A stretch of 64,000 nucleotides of DNA. Source: Puteibacter caeruleilacunae (lineage in GTDB: Bacteria; Bacteroidota; Bacteroidia; Bacteroidales; Prolixibacteraceae). Shown here piece by piece: positions 36,486 through 45,061 of this stretch. The translations under genes and the position numbers were made by a program. Under the pieces are notes generated by a model that was not told where the DNA came from, searched no databases, and saw nothing but the letters and a program-made list of their open reading frames with translations. The stretch is from assembly GCA_005217565.1 (NCBI GenBank), contig SJCO01000003.1, positions 434,001-498,000 on the forward strand, given 5' to 3'. Position 1 is the stretch's first letter. Each line of letters opens with the position of its first letter.

Positions 36486-37013
36486 TTATGACTTTTTTTC
36501 TTCTATTGCCTTAAGCACACCAGTAAGGATATTTCCTCCCGATTGAAGAGATGAAATAACATTCTTCGCTGGTGATTGAAGGAGTGCAACAACATCAGCA
36601 ATAAGCTCGTTCTTAGATTTGATGTTAGCTAATACTTCAAGCTGATCTGCACCTACGTAAACTGATTCTTCAACATACGCACCTTTTAATAAAGGCTTGT
36701 CTGTATTATTCTTCTTTGTGAATTCTTTGATCAGTTTTGCAGGAACATTTCCACTTTCGGTAAACATTACCGAAGTATTTCCCTTCAGAACATCGTAAAG
36801 ACCTTCAGCCTCTTTTTCAGAGTTCTCTAAAGCTTTACGTAATAGTGTATTCTTTACTACAACCAATTTCACTTCTCGGTTGAAGCATAAACGCCTTAAT
36901 GCACTTGTATTTTCAGCATCAAGTTCAGCGATATCTGCCAAGTAGAAGTGATTGGATGCATTAATTTGTTCGGTTAACCCGTTAATAATGCTCTCTTTTT
37001 CTGTTTTCTTCAT
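36486..37013 (-). CDS. rplJ: Ribosomal protein L10
   Basis: 175 residues, the stalk base that binds L7/L12. Recognisable by NHFYLADIAELDAENTSALRR and VKNTLLRKALE and by position between rplA and rplL. In E. coli L10 represses its own mRNA; no leader structure was verified here because only 14 bp separate it from rplA. Confidence 0.96.
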   Translation of the reverse strand: MKKTEKESIINGLTEQINASNHFYLADIAELDAENTSALRRLCFNREVKLVVVKNTLLRKALENSEKEAEGLYDVLKGNTSVMFTESGNVPAKLIKEFTKKNNTDKPLLKGAYVEESVYVGADQLEVLANIKSKNELIADVVALLQSPAKNVISSLQSGGNILTGVLKAIEEKKS

Positions 37014-37027
37014 TTCGAACTTTTTAA

Positions 37028-37723
37028 TTAGTCTGCAATAGACTTAGGTTCAACTTGAATTCCAGCACTCATTGTACTTGACAGGTAAATACTCTTGATG
37101 TAAGTACCTTTGGCAGCAGCAGGCTTCAACTTATTGATCGTGTTAACAAATTCCTTCACGTTCTCATGAATTGCATCAGCATCAAAAGATACTTTTCCAA
37201 CTGATGTATGAACGATTCCGTACTTGTCAACTTTGAAATCAATCTTACCCGCTTTTACCTCTTTAATGGCTTTACCAACTTCCATGGTTACAGTTCCACT
37301 CTTTGGGTTTGGCATCAAACCACGAGGACCTAATACTCGACCTAGTGCACCTACTTTCCCCATTACTGGAGGCATAGTGATTACTACGTCAACATCAGTC
37401 CAACCGCCTTTGATTTTTTCGATGTACTCATCCAATCCCACAAAGTCAGCTCCGGCTTCTTTTGCTTCTGCTTCCTTTTCAGGAGTTACTAAAGCAAGCA
37501 CCTTCACCTCTTTACCTGTACCATGTGGTAAAGTCACGACGCCACGAACCATTTGATTAGCTTTCCTTGGATCAACTCCCAAGCGAATGTCTACATCAAC
37601 AGAGGCATCAAACTTCGTGAAAGTAATATCTTTCACTAAGCTAGCTGCTTCTTTTAAAGTATAAACCTTCCCTGGTTCTAGTTTCTCTAAAGCAAGCTTC
37701 TTATTTTTAGTAATTCTAGCCAT
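37028..37723 (-). CDS. rplA: Ribosomal protein L1
   Basis: 231 residues with the L1 signature region ([21 protein letters not shown], about 122-142) and the [13 protein letters not shown] motif. Binds 23S rRNA at the L1 stalk. In other bacteria it autoregulates rplKA. 20 bp after rplK. Confidence 0.97.
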   Translation of the reverse strand: MARITKNKKLALEKLEPGKVYTLKEAASLVKDITFTKFDASVDVDIRLGVDPRKANQMVRGVVTLPHGTGKEVKVLALVTPEKEAEAKEAGADFVGLDEYIEKIKGGWTDVDVVITMPPVMGKVGALGRVLGPRGLMPNPKSGTVTMEVGKAIKEVKAGKIDFKVDKYGIVHTSVGKVSFDADAIHENVKEFVNTINKLKPAAAKGTYIKSIYLSSTMSAGIQVEPKSIAD

Positions 37724-37743
37724 TTCTTTGAGAAATTAAATAA

Positions 37744-38184
37744 TTAATTAAATGGAGAATCGCCACTCACAGTAATCCCCATACTTCTGGCAGTACCAGC
37801 AACCATTTTCATAGCTGACTCCACAGTAAAGCAGTTAAGATCGGCCATTTTGGAATTTGCAATTTCCTTAACCTGATCCCAAGAAACTGAAGCTACTTTG
37901 TTAACATGAGGTTCTGGTGAACCTTTTTTAACTTTAGCTGCTTCTAGCAACTGCACAGCTACAGGTGGCTGCTTAATAATGAAATCAAATGATTTATCGG
38001 CGTAAACAGTAATGATCACCGGTAAAACTTTACCAGCTTGATCCTGAGTTCTAGCATTAAACTGCTTACAGAACTGCATAATGTTTACCCCTTTGGCACC
38101 CAAGGCTGGTCCTACTGGTGGAGACGGATTAGCTGCACCACCTTTAATTTGTAACTTAATTAATCCAGCAACTTCTTTTGCCAT
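37744..38184 (-). CDS. rplK: Ribosomal protein L11
   Basis: 146 residues. N-terminal [36 protein letters not shown] and the C-terminal rRNA-binding [10 protein letters not shown]. Part of the GTPase-associated centre. 22 bp after nusG, so nusG-rplK-rplA-rplJ-rplL are probably one transcript. Confidence 0.97.
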   Translation of the reverse strand: MAKEVAGLIKLQIKGGAANPSPPVGPALGAKGVNIMQFCKQFNARTQDQAGKVLPVIITVYADKSFDFIIKQPPVAVQLLEAAKVKKGSPEPHVNKVASVSWDQVKEIANSKMADLNCFTVESAMKMVAGTARSMGITVSGDSPFN

Positions 38185-38206
38185 AACAAATAATTGTTAA
38201 AATTGA

Positions 38207-38755
38207 TTACTCTTTCTCAACTTGCATGAAGCTGAGTTCTAAAGGTGTTTTGCGACCGAAGATTTTAACCATAACTTTCAACTTCTTCTTTTCCTCATTG
38301 ATACCCTCAATGATTCCATTAAATCCGTTGAATGGTCCATCGATCACTTTCACGGTTTCACCAACAACATAAGGTATGTTCAACTCTTCCTGCGCTTCAG
38401 TAGCCTCATCAACTTTACCTAAAATACGGTTAATTTCAGAAACTCTCATCGGCACTGGATCGCCACCCTTGGTGTCGCCTAAAAATCCAATCACATTAGG
38501 AACATTCTTCAAAATGTGTGGGATTTCACCAACTAATGCGGCTTCGATAAGAACATAGCCGGGGAAGAAGTTTCGCTCTTTGCTAATCTTCTTTCCGTTC
38601 CGGATTTGATATACCTTCTCTGTAGGTACTAAAACCTGAGAAACGTATTCCAGGAGTCCGGCATTGGCGATTTCTACTTCGATATATTCCTTCACCTTCT
38701 TCTCTTTTCCTCCAATAGTGCGAAGGACATACCATCTTTTTACGATTTCGCTCAT
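38207..38755 (-). CDS. nusG: Transcription elongation/antitermination factor NusG
   Basis: 182 residues. NGN domain (KRWYVLRTIGGKEKKVKEYIE, FFPGYVLIEA) and C-terminal KOW domain (VGETVKVIDGPFNGFNGIIE). Binds RNA polymerase and links it to Rho or ribosomes. Between secE and rplK as in most bacteria. Confidence 0.97.
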   Translation of the reverse strand: MSEIVKRWYVLRTIGGKEKKVKEYIEVEIANAGLLEYVSQVLVPTEKVYQIRNGKKISKERNFFPGYVLIEAALVGEIPHILKNVPNVIGFLGDTKGGDPVPMRVSEINRILGKVDEATEAQEELNIPYVVGETVKVIDGPFNGFNGIIEGINEEKKKLKVMVKIFGRKTPLELSFMQVEKE

Positions 38756-38774
38756 TTAAGACCTCCGGAAAATT

Positions 38775-38966
38775 TTAATAAAACAAATTATAGACAAATT
38801 CCATGATGGTCTCAAAACTGCGATCCATCAGAAAAATGACTAGTGCTATAATAAAGGAAGCAACCATAACTACCATTGCGCTATTTTGCAACTCTTTACG
38901 AGTGGGCCATGTAACCTTGTTTACCAATTCGTCATAGGCCTCTTCAAAATATACTTTCATCTTCAT
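38775..38966 (-). CDS. secE: Preprotein translocase subunit SecE
   Basis: 63 residues: amphipathic KVYFEEAYDELVNKVTWPTRKELQNS then one membrane helix. Short single-span form normal for Bacteroidota. Stabilises SecY. 19 bp before nusG. Confidence 0.95.
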   Translation of the reverse strand: MKMKVYFEEAYDELVNKVTWPTRKELQNSAMVVMVASFIIALVIFLMDRSFETIMEFVYNLFY

Positions 38967-38983
38967 CGTCTAGAAATTTCTTA

Positions 38984-39047
38984 AAACGGTACGGAAGACA
39001 AGACTCGAACTTGTTGTTATCAACCACCCCCGTCGGGTTTCATCCGC
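38984..39047 (-). pseudogene. tRNA 3'-half remnant at the expected tRNA-Trp position
   Basis: On the reverse strand, between the tuf terminator and secE, there is a complete T-arm (stem ACAAG/CTTGT, loop TTCGAGT) followed by an acceptor-like CTTCCGT, then ACC. A 5' partner such as ACGGAAG, a D-arm with the usual GG and a normal anticodon arm are missing. The upstream sequence GCGGATG can pair with the acceptor strand only with one mismatch, and just 26 bases remain where about 41 are needed. In many Bacteroidota tRNA-Trp lies here between tuf and secE, so this is probably its decayed copy. A heavily shortened but processed RNA cannot be excluded. Confidence 0.55.
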
Positions 39048-39053
39048 AAACAG

Positions 39054-39077
39054 AGTCCCGAAAATAAATTCGGGACT
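39054..39077 (-). terminator. Terminator after tuf
   Basis: AGTCCCGAA at 39054-39062 and TTCGGGACT at 39069-39077 make a perfect 9-bp stem with a 6-base loop, 26 bp after the tuf stop. In the transcribed direction the tail is CTGTTTGCGG, so the T-run is poor and read-through into secE is possible. Confidence 0.75.
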
Positions 39078-39102
39078 TTCTGTCTATGTTATTATTATAG
39101 AA

Positions 39103-40290
39103 TTACTCTACAATTTCAGTTACCTGACCAGCACCTACTGTACGTCCACCTTCACGGATCGCGAAACGAAGACCTACGTTCAATGCAACTGGGTAAATCA
39201 AGTTTACAGTGATAGATACGTTATCACCAGGCATTACCATTTCAGTTCCTTCTGGAAGAGCAATCTCACCAGTTACGTCAAGAGTACGTAAGTAGAACTG
39301 AGGACGGTAGTTGTTGTGGAATGGAGTGTGACGTCCACCTTCTTCTTTCTTCAATACATAAACCTCAGCCTTAAATTTAGTGTGAGGAGTGATTGAATTA
39401 GGTACAGCAAGAATCTGACCACGCTTGATCTCTTTCTTATCGATACCACGAAGCAATAGACCAACGTTATCACCAGCTTGACCTTCGTCAAGAATCTTAC
39501 GGAACATCTCAACACCAGTACATACAGTCTTACGACCTTCAGCACCAAGACCGATCAACTGAAGCTCGTCACCTGTGTGAACGATACCAGTTTCAATACG
39601 ACCTGTAGCAACAGTACCACGACCAGTAATAGAGAATACATCCTCAACAGGCATCAAGAAAGGCTTGTCAACCTCACGTGGAGGAAGTGGAATCCAAGTA
39701 TCACAAGCTTGCATCAATTCCATTACTTTCTCTTCCCACTCTGCTTCACCATTCAATGCACCAAGAGCAGAACCTTGAATTACAGGAGTATTGTCTCCGT
39801 CGAACTCATAGAAATCAAGAAGTTCACGAACTTCCATCTCAACAAGCTCTAACAACTCCTCATCATCAACCATATCAACTTTGTTCATGAAAACAACCAA
39901 TCTTGGTACGTTTACCTGACGTGCAAGAAGGATGTGCTCACGAGTCTGAGGCATAGGACCATCAGTTGCAGCAACTACAATAATTGCACCGTCCATCTGA
40001 GCAGCACCAGTTACCATGTTCTTCACATAATCGGCGTGACCTGGACAGTCAACGTGAGCATAGTGACGATTCTCAGTCTGATACTCAACGTGTGCAGTAT
40101 TAATAGTAATACCCCTTTCTTTCTCCTCAGGAGCGTTATCGATTGAATCAAAAGCTTTAACTTCTGAAAGACCTTTCTTTGCTAATACAGTAGTAATAGC
40201 AGCAGTCAAAGTTGTCTTACCATGGTCAACGTGACCAATTGTTCCAATATTTACGTGATCTTTGTCGCGTACAAATGTTTCTTTAGCCAT
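39103..40290 (-). CDS. tuf: Elongation factor Tu
   Basis: 395 residues. GTPase motifs [10 protein letters not shown] (about 19), DCPGHADY (about 81) and NKVD (about 136), then domains II and III ending in [11 protein letters not shown]. Delivers aminoacyl-tRNA to the ribosome. It is the last gene of a leftward transcript that begins with four tRNA genes. Only one tuf copy is in the window. Confidence 0.98.
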   Translation of the reverse strand: MAKETFVRDKDHVNIGTIGHVDHGKTTLTAAITTVLAKKGLSEVKAFDSIDNAPEEKERGITINTAHVEYQTENRHYAHVDCPGHADYVKNMVTGAAQMDGAIIVVAATDGPMPQTREHILLARQVNVPRLVVFMNKVDMVDDEELLELVEMEVRELLDFYEFDGDNTPVIQGSALGALNGEAEWEEKVMELMQACDTWIPLPPREVDKPFLMPVEDVFSITGRGTVATGRIETGIVHTGDELQLIGLGAEGRKTVCTGVEMFRKILDEGQAGDNVGLLLRGIDKKEIKRGQILAVPNSITPHTKFKAEVYVLKKEEGGRHTPFHNNYRPQFYLRTLDVTGEIALPEGTEMVMPGDNVSITVNLIYPVALNVGLRFAIREGGRTVGAGQVTEIVE

Positions 40291-40336
40291 AACTCTAAAA
40301 ACTATTAGAAAACGTTAACATTATTTTTTATCATCG

Positions 40337-40408
<72 letters not shown>

Positions 40409-40501
40409 GGCCTTATTGCACAAAAAGATTGAACAAGCGAAGCCATTTTTATTTGCAATAAAAACACCTAAACCCTTATCCTATCTCTTTCTGTTCTATT
40501 G

Positions 40502-40574
40502 AGCGGGAAACGGGACTCAAACCCGCGACCCTCAGCTTGGAAGGCTGATGCTCTATCAACTGAGCTATTCCCGC
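40502..40574 (-). tRNA. tRNA-Gly (anticodon TCC)
   Basis: Acceptor GCGGGAA/TTCCCGC, D-arm AGCTCAGTTGATAGAGC, anticodon stem TCAGC/GCTGA with loop CTTCCAA, and T-arm CGGGTTTGAGTCCCG. CCA not encoded. Second of the four-tRNA group counted from tuf. Confidence 0.96.
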
Positions 40575-40611
40575 AACTTATATTTTTACTTTTTACTCTC
40601 AGATTATTTAG

Positions 40612-40694
40612 TGGGGAGAGCAGGATTCGAACCTACGAAGTCATAAGACAGCAGATTTACAGTCTGCCCCAGTTGGCCACTTTGGTATCTCCCC
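40612..40694 (-). tRNA. tRNA-Tyr (anticodon GTA)
   Basis: 83 bases with the long variable arm of class II tRNAs. Acceptor GGGGAGA/TCTCCCC, anticodon stem GCAGA/TCTGC with loop CTGTAAA, T-arm with GGTTCGAATCC. Discriminator A. Confidence 0.96.
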
Positions 40695-40721
40695 AATCAA
40701 TATTTTTCTGAACTTTTTTTG

Positions 40722-40795
40722 AGCCGAATGCCAGATTCGAACTGGCGACCCCGAGATTACAAATCACGTGCTCTGGCCAACTGAGCTAATTCGGC
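40722..40795 (-). tRNA. tRNA-Thr (anticodon TGT)
   Basis: Acceptor GCCGAAT/ATTCGGC, D-arm AGCTCAGTTGGCCAGAGC, anticodon arm CGTGA/TCTCG with a T-T mismatch in the stem and loop TTTGTAA, T-arm CCAGTTCGAATCTGG. It is the first gene of the tRNA-tuf transcript, 51 bp after a consensus promoter. Confidence 0.94.
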
Positions 40796-40846
40796 AAAAC
40801 CCCTTTAAAACCTAGTGCTCTAGCCCCGTTGTTTTGAAAGGGTGTG

Positions 40847-40878
40847 CAAATGTATAATTATTTTATTTAAAACCCAAA
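40847..40878 (-). promoter_or_regulatory. Promoter of the tRNA-tuf operon
   Basis: On the reverse strand TTTG (40878-40875), 20 bp, then TACATTTG (40854-40847): a full match to the Bacteroidota TTTG-N19-21-TAnnTTTG promoter. It precedes tRNA-Thr(TGT) and drives the four tRNAs and probably tuf. Confidence 0.85.
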
Positions 40879-40901
40879 ATTCCTGAAAAAAAATGCAAGA
40901 A

Positions 40902-41204
40902 TTATTTAGTTTTTAGTTTCTCTTTGAATTTTCCCAACTGCTTCTTAACTGCGTCAACAGCTAAATCCAACGCCTCTTCAAATGAATCAGCATGCTTTTC
41001 AGCAAACAAATAATCTCTCGAAGGAATAGAAAGCTTTAGCTCAACAACCTTATTCTTAGGACTCTCTGGTTTATCAACTTTCATTAATACATCTGCACTA
41101 ATGATTCCATCAAAATACTGATCAAGTTTAACAACCTTTTTATTCACGAATTCTACCAGTTTTTGGTCTGCGGTAAAATGTACCGGGTTAACATTTACAT
41201 TCAT
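40902..41204 (-). CDS. hpf: Short-form ribosome hibernation promoting factor
   Basis: 100 residues, HPF/RaiA (S30AE) family: MNVNVNPVHFTADQKLVEFVNKKVVKLDQYF... and the basic C terminus. It lacks the C-terminal dimerisation domain of long HPF. Binds the 30S decoding site in stationary or stressed cells and shuts down translation. It is 13 bp after the recombinase gene in the rpsU-xer-hpf transcript, an arrangement common in Bacteroidota. Confidence 0.93.
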   Translation of the reverse strand: MNVNVNPVHFTADQKLVEFVNKKVVKLDQYFDGIISADVLMKVDKPESPKNKVVELKLSIPSRDYLFAEKHADSFEEALDLAVDAVKKQLGKFKEKLKTK

Positions 41205-41217
41205 GCTAATTCCTCCA

Positions 41218-42105
41218 TTAATTTGAGCCCCTGGGATGGGCTTGTTCGTAAACTGATTTTAATTTTTCGAAAGATGTATGCGTATAAATCTCCGTCGCCT
41301 GCAAATTAGCATGCCCCAATAATTCCTTTATAGCATTAAGGTCTGCACCATTATTCAATAAATGTGTTGCAAAACTATGTCGCAAAACGTGAGGGCTCTT
41401 TTTTGAAATTGTAGTTACCAAAGAAAGATTCTTTTTCACCACACGATAAATAAGCTTATCATACACTTGCACTCCTTTAATAGTAAGCAGTAAAAAATCC
41501 TGCCCACCAAACAAGCCTTCACGGATTTCTAAATAATCCTCCAACACAGACCTCATACTTCTTGGAAAAGGAACAATACGTTCTTTATTACGCTTACCCA
41601 AGACTTTGATCATACACCTTTCAATGTCTATATCGGCAGTTCGTAAGTTTTTCAATTCTGAAAGTCTTACTCCAGTACCATATAAGAACGAAACAATGAC
41701 TTTATCTCGTCGACCTTCAAAGTCATCCGAAAAATAGCCATTATCAAGCAACCGATTAAGATCTTCTTCTTCCACAAACACCGGAAGCCTCTTTTTTGTT
41801 TTCGGTTTAGTAACCAAATCCACTGGATTTTTATCCAAAAGCTCCATGCGCATCAAGTACTTATAGAAACTTTTTAAAGTTGATATTTTTCGATTCACAC
41901 TTCGTGCAGAAATTTTATTCTCCATCATCTCTACAACCCAAGATCGAATCAAGAATCGGTCAACATTTAGAAAGTCAAAATCCCCGATCCTTTTGTTACA
42001 AAACTGCACAAACTGATCGAGGTCATTTCTATAGGCCTTAACGGTGTGAGAAGAACACCGTTTCTCGTCTTGCAAATATTTTAAATATTCTTCGTGATAA
42101 GACAT
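41218..42105 (-). CDS. xerC: XerC/XerD-type tyrosine recombinase
   Basis: 295 residues, the normal Xer length. N-terminal core-binding domain (FLKYLQDEKRCSSHTVKAYRNDL type), catalytic Arg in GTGVRLSEL, Lys in VLGKRNKERIVPFP, HVLRHSFATHLL (His and Arg), LGHANLQATEIYTHTS (His and the nucleophilic Tyr). It resolves chromosome dimers at dif. The chromosomal setting between rpsU and hpf argues against a mobile-element integrase. Whether it is XerC or XerD cannot be settled from this window. Confidence 0.92.
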   Translation of the reverse strand: MSYHEEYLKYLQDEKRCSSHTVKAYRNDLDQFVQFCNKRIGDFDFLNVDRFLIRSWVVEMMENKISARSVNRKISTLKSFYKYLMRMELLDKNPVDLVTKPKTKKRLPVFVEEEDLNRLLDNGYFSDDFEGRRDKVIVSFLYGTGVRLSELKNLRTADIDIERCMIKVLGKRNKERIVPFPRSMRSVLEDYLEIREGLFGGQDFLLLTIKGVQVYDKLIYRVVKKNLSLVTTISKKSPHVLRHSFATHLLNNGADLNAIKELLGHANLQATEIYTHTSFEKLKSVYEQAHPRGSN

Positions 42106-42151
42106 CTACAAGGGCTAAAATATTAAAAATATATTTGCGCCCCAAATATAT

Positions 42152-42343
42152 CTAATCTTCTTCTCTTTGTAGACCCTCTACGTAAATCGCTTTTTTTATC
42201 TCTGTTCTTCTTTTTACAGAAGGCTTAGTATAAGCTTGTCTTTCTCTTAGCTCTTTAATAACACCAGTTTTCTCGAACTTTCTCTTAAATCTTTTTAAAG
42301 CTCTTTCAATGTTTTCGCCTTCTTTTAAAGGTATAACGATCAT
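42152..42343 (-). CDS. rpsU: Ribosomal protein S21
   Basis: 63 residues: MIVIPLKEGENIERALKRFKRKFEKTGV then a basic tail. S21 takes part in 30S initiation; in Bacteroidota it contributes to anti-Shine-Dalgarno sequestration. First gene of rpsU-xer-hpf, preceded by a perfect consensus promoter. Confidence 0.97.
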   Translation of the reverse strand: MIVIPLKEGENIERALKRFKRKFEKTGVIKELRERQAYTKPSVKRRTEIKKAIYVEGLQREED

Positions 42344-42379
42344 AATTAACTCCTTTTGTTACGTACATAAATCGAGGCG

Positions 42380-42410
42380 CAAATTTAGAAATTTATATAT
42401 TCCAATCAAA
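42380..42410 (-). promoter_or_regulatory. Promoter of rpsU
   Basis: On the reverse strand TTTG (42410-42407), exactly 19 bp, then TAAATTTG (42387-42380), a full match to the Bacteroidota TTTG-N19-TAnnTTTG consensus, 36 bp before the ATG. Confidence 0.9.
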
Positions 42411-42479
42411 CTTATATCCACTTTTTTACGTGTAAAATCGTAAAAAAAAGTGAATTCAGTTCCTTTATCTTCTATAACG

Positions 42480-43451
42480 TTAGATTTGGACATATGGTTT
42501 TAGCTTTTTCAAGGTTTCTTTATCAATATTTAATCGTTCTGAAAATTCATCGAAATCAACAAATTTACCCTTCCTACTTCTCTGTCTCACAATTAATTTT
42601 GCCAACTCATTTGAAACATATGGATGACTTCTCAATTGATGATAATCTGCAAAATTCAAGTTTACTTTTTTTATCTCACCCACATCTATACTTATTCTGG
42701 GAACAATCATTTTCAATGTTTCCATTCTCAAACCATAAACTTCCAATAATTGTTCTTTACAACAATACCCACCCAATAATTGTCGATATTTTATTATTCT
42801 TCTCGCATATACTGGTCCAATACCTTTTAATGCGATCAAGTCAAGTGTGTCTGCATGATTTAAATCAACAACTTCTACTTTCTTTATGTCATACTTATGT
42901 CGTAAAGAGTCCTTAACCTCTCTCTCAATACTTTTTTTTATATGCCTCTGCTTGTTTCCTATTTCTTTAGCTTCTTTTTGGTTTAACGCTCTCCTATGTT
43001 TTCGCTGAATAAATGAAGGATGAATCTTAACATACTCTGCTAATCTCTCATACAACATATCATTCATGCCATAAATCTTATACAGATCTGTTTTAGAGCT
43101 ATATCTCCCTCCTTTTTCCCTGTATTTAATCAGATTAGAAGCGACCTTTTGAGGCACACCCATATCAACAAGTTCTTTTTGACTACATTCATTAGGATCA
43201 AATTGGTGAAAGTGATAGTTGGTCGATCCTTTATGTAGTATCTCAGTCGTGATCGAATCTTCTAGTTTGACAAAATAATCACGAGCCTCTTTTTCAATTG
43301 CAGCTTGATCAATTTCCACATCGTTAGTAAACATTGGTAATGTACTTTTAATTACTAACAGCACCACAATAAAAAAAACAAGAACTAACATTCCAACTCT
43401 TTCTCCTTTTGAGAAAGATAGGATCTTTCGAAAAAACTGTCTAGACTTCAT
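42480..43451 (-). CDS. Membrane-anchored helix-hairpin-helix protein (ComEA-like)
   Basis: 323 residues. One N-terminal membrane helix (about 18-38, GMLVLVFFIVVLLVIKS), then two or three helix-hairpin-helix DNA-binding-type repeats: FDPNECSQKELVDMGVPQKVASNLIKYREKGG about 103, VVDLNHADTLDLIALKGIGPVYARRIIKYR about 194, LNFADYHQLRSHPYVSNELAKLIV about 264. ComEA proteins bind incoming DNA in natural transformation, and this layout suits a periplasmic, inner-membrane-tethered DNA binder. Competence itself is not established; no other com genes are near. Confidence 0.85.
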   Translation of the reverse strand: MKSRQFFRKILSFSKGERVGMLVLVFFIVVLLVIKSTLPMFTNDVEIDQAAIEKEARDYFVKLEDSITTEILHKGSTNYHFHQFDPNECSQKELVDMGVPQKVASNLIKYREKGGRYSSKTDLYKIYGMNDMLYERLAEYVKIHPSFIQRKHRRALNQKEAKEIGNKQRHIKKSIEREVKDSLRHKYDIKKVEVVDLNHADTLDLIALKGIGPVYARRIIKYRQLLGGYCCKEQLLEVYGLRMETLKMIVPRISIDVGEIKKVNLNFADYHQLRSHPYVSNELAKLIVRQRSRKGKFVDFDEFSERLNIDKETLKKLKPYVQI

Positions 43452-43568
43452 ACTAATGGCTTAAGGTAATCTTAGTGAATTCACACTCCGGATTAACTCT
43501 TAAAGTTAATCATAAAACCATTAGAATGACAGCCTATAAGAACACAAATTTTACAATCAGCGCACGTA

Positions 43569-44930
43569 CTATATTAGTCCCAATTTACTTAAGAATACAG
43601 CTGTAATCGCAATAGGTGCGATAAAACGAATAATAAAATTATAAATTGGGAAATAACTTGCTTTATATAATCCATTACTTCTCAACTCTCGAAGTAATCT
43701 TTCCTTACCCATAAACCAGGCAACAAATATTACAATTAATAATCCTCCTAAAGGAAGCATTAAATTAGAGGAAGCAAAATCAAGTAGATCAAACAGATTC
43801 ATATCTCCAAACATTATATTCAGATGTCCACTTTGTGACAGGGCACATAATGCACCTAAAAAGACTGCTCCACCTGCAGCTAAAAACGTCGCTGTTTTTC
43901 TTTTAATATTTAATTCCTCCGACAAATATGCCACCACAACCTCTTGGATCGATATAAAAGATGTTATTGCCGCAACAGATAACAACACAAAGAATAACAC
44001 AGAAAAGATATAACCAGCTGGCATCTGTTCAAAGATATTTGGTAAAGTAACAAATACTAATCCTGGTCCACTTCCAGGACTTATTCCAAAAGCAAAAACA
44101 GCAGGAAATATCACCATACCTGCAAGAATTGCAATGGCAGTATCAGCAAAAGCCACAATAAAAGTTGTCGAACCAATATTATCAGATTTCTGCACATATG
44201 AACCATATGTAAGCAAAACTCCCATACCAATACTTAGTGAAAAGAACGACTGCCCCAATGCTTCCAGAACTGAGGCCCCTGTAATCTTCGAAAAATCAGG
44301 TTTAAAAAAGAATTCCAATCCCTTTTCTGCTCCTGGCAGTGACAAAGCTCTAACACACAGAATAACAATAATAACCAACAATGCAGGCATCAGTACTTTC
44401 GTGTATTTTTCAATTCCCTTCTTAATTCCGGCAACCACAATCAATGAAGAAATGGACACGAAAAGAAACATCCAAATGATAGGCTGCCACCCATTAGCGA
44501 CAAAACTGTCAAACATTGACTGAATATCATCGGCCGATTTATTATTAAATCCATCTAAGACTGAATTATACAAATAATCTAAAGTCCAACCTGCAACAAC
44601 CGAATAAAATGCCATGATTGTAAATGCAGCAATAATACCCATAAAGCCAACTATCCACCATAATTTTCCAGGGGCTAACATACGAAATGCACCAAATGGA
44701 TTACGCTGAGTATGTCTTCCTATTGTAAACTCCGACAACATAACAGGTAAACCAATTCCAAATTTAATTAGCAGAAGAATAATCAAGAATGCTGCTCCAC
44801 CATTCTCACCTACAATATATGGAAATCGCCAAATATTCCCTAACCCAATAGCAGATCCTGCAGTAGCTGCAATAATTCCGAATTTATTACTAAAAAAATC
44901 TCTTTGAGGTGTATTCTGTTTAGAGCTCAT
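43569..44930 (-). CDS. Sodium-dependent transporter, NSS (LeuT) family
   Basis: 453 residues, about 11-12 membrane segments. The conserved first segment GIIAATAGSAIGLGNIWRFPYIVGENGGAAFL holds the Na+ and substrate site, and FFSLSIGMGVLLTYGSY is the conserved sixth segment. NSS proteins import amino acids or related amines with Na+. The substrate cannot be told from sequence. The gene stands alone. Together with the oad genes it fits a sodium-based economy. Confidence 0.92.
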   Translation of the reverse strand: MSSKQNTPQRDFFSNKFGIIAATAGSAIGLGNIWRFPYIVGENGGAAFLIILLLIKFGIGLPVMLSEFTIGRHTQRNPFGAFRMLAPGKLWWIVGFMGIIAAFTIMAFYSVVAGWTLDYLYNSVLDGFNNKSADDIQSMFDSFVANGWQPIIWMFLFVSISSLIVVAGIKKGIEKYTKVLMPALLVIIVILCVRALSLPGAEKGLEFFFKPDFSKITGASVLEALGQSFFSLSIGMGVLLTYGSYVQKSDNIGSTTFIVAFADTAIAILAGMVIFPAVFAFGISPGSGPGLVFVTLPNIFEQMPAGYIFSVLFFVLLSVAAITSFISIQEVVVAYLSEELNIKRKTATFLAAGGAVFLGALCALSQSGHLNIMFGDMNLFDLLDFASSNLMLPLGGLLIVIFVAWFMGKERLLRELRSNGLYKASYFPIYNFIIRFIAPIAITAVFLSKLGLI

Positions 44931-45061
44931 ATTCTAGATTGTCGTTATTACATCAATTTCACTTCTCACACCAACACTTTTAATCTGTTAGCACAATTGG
45001 CAAAAATGCAAATATAATGCATGACAACCAAACAATATTTTTTCAATTTCAAATCCAATAT

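Noticed and set aside
40722-40795. tRNA-Thr(TGT) as a pseudogene because of a T-T mismatch in the anticodon stem
   Set aside because: All other stems and conserved bases are intact; a single mismatch at this position is tolerated.
41218-42105. Tyrosine recombinase as a phage or island integrase
   Set aside because: Xer length and motifs and a conserved position between rpsU and hpf; no attachment-site duplication or mobile genes around it.
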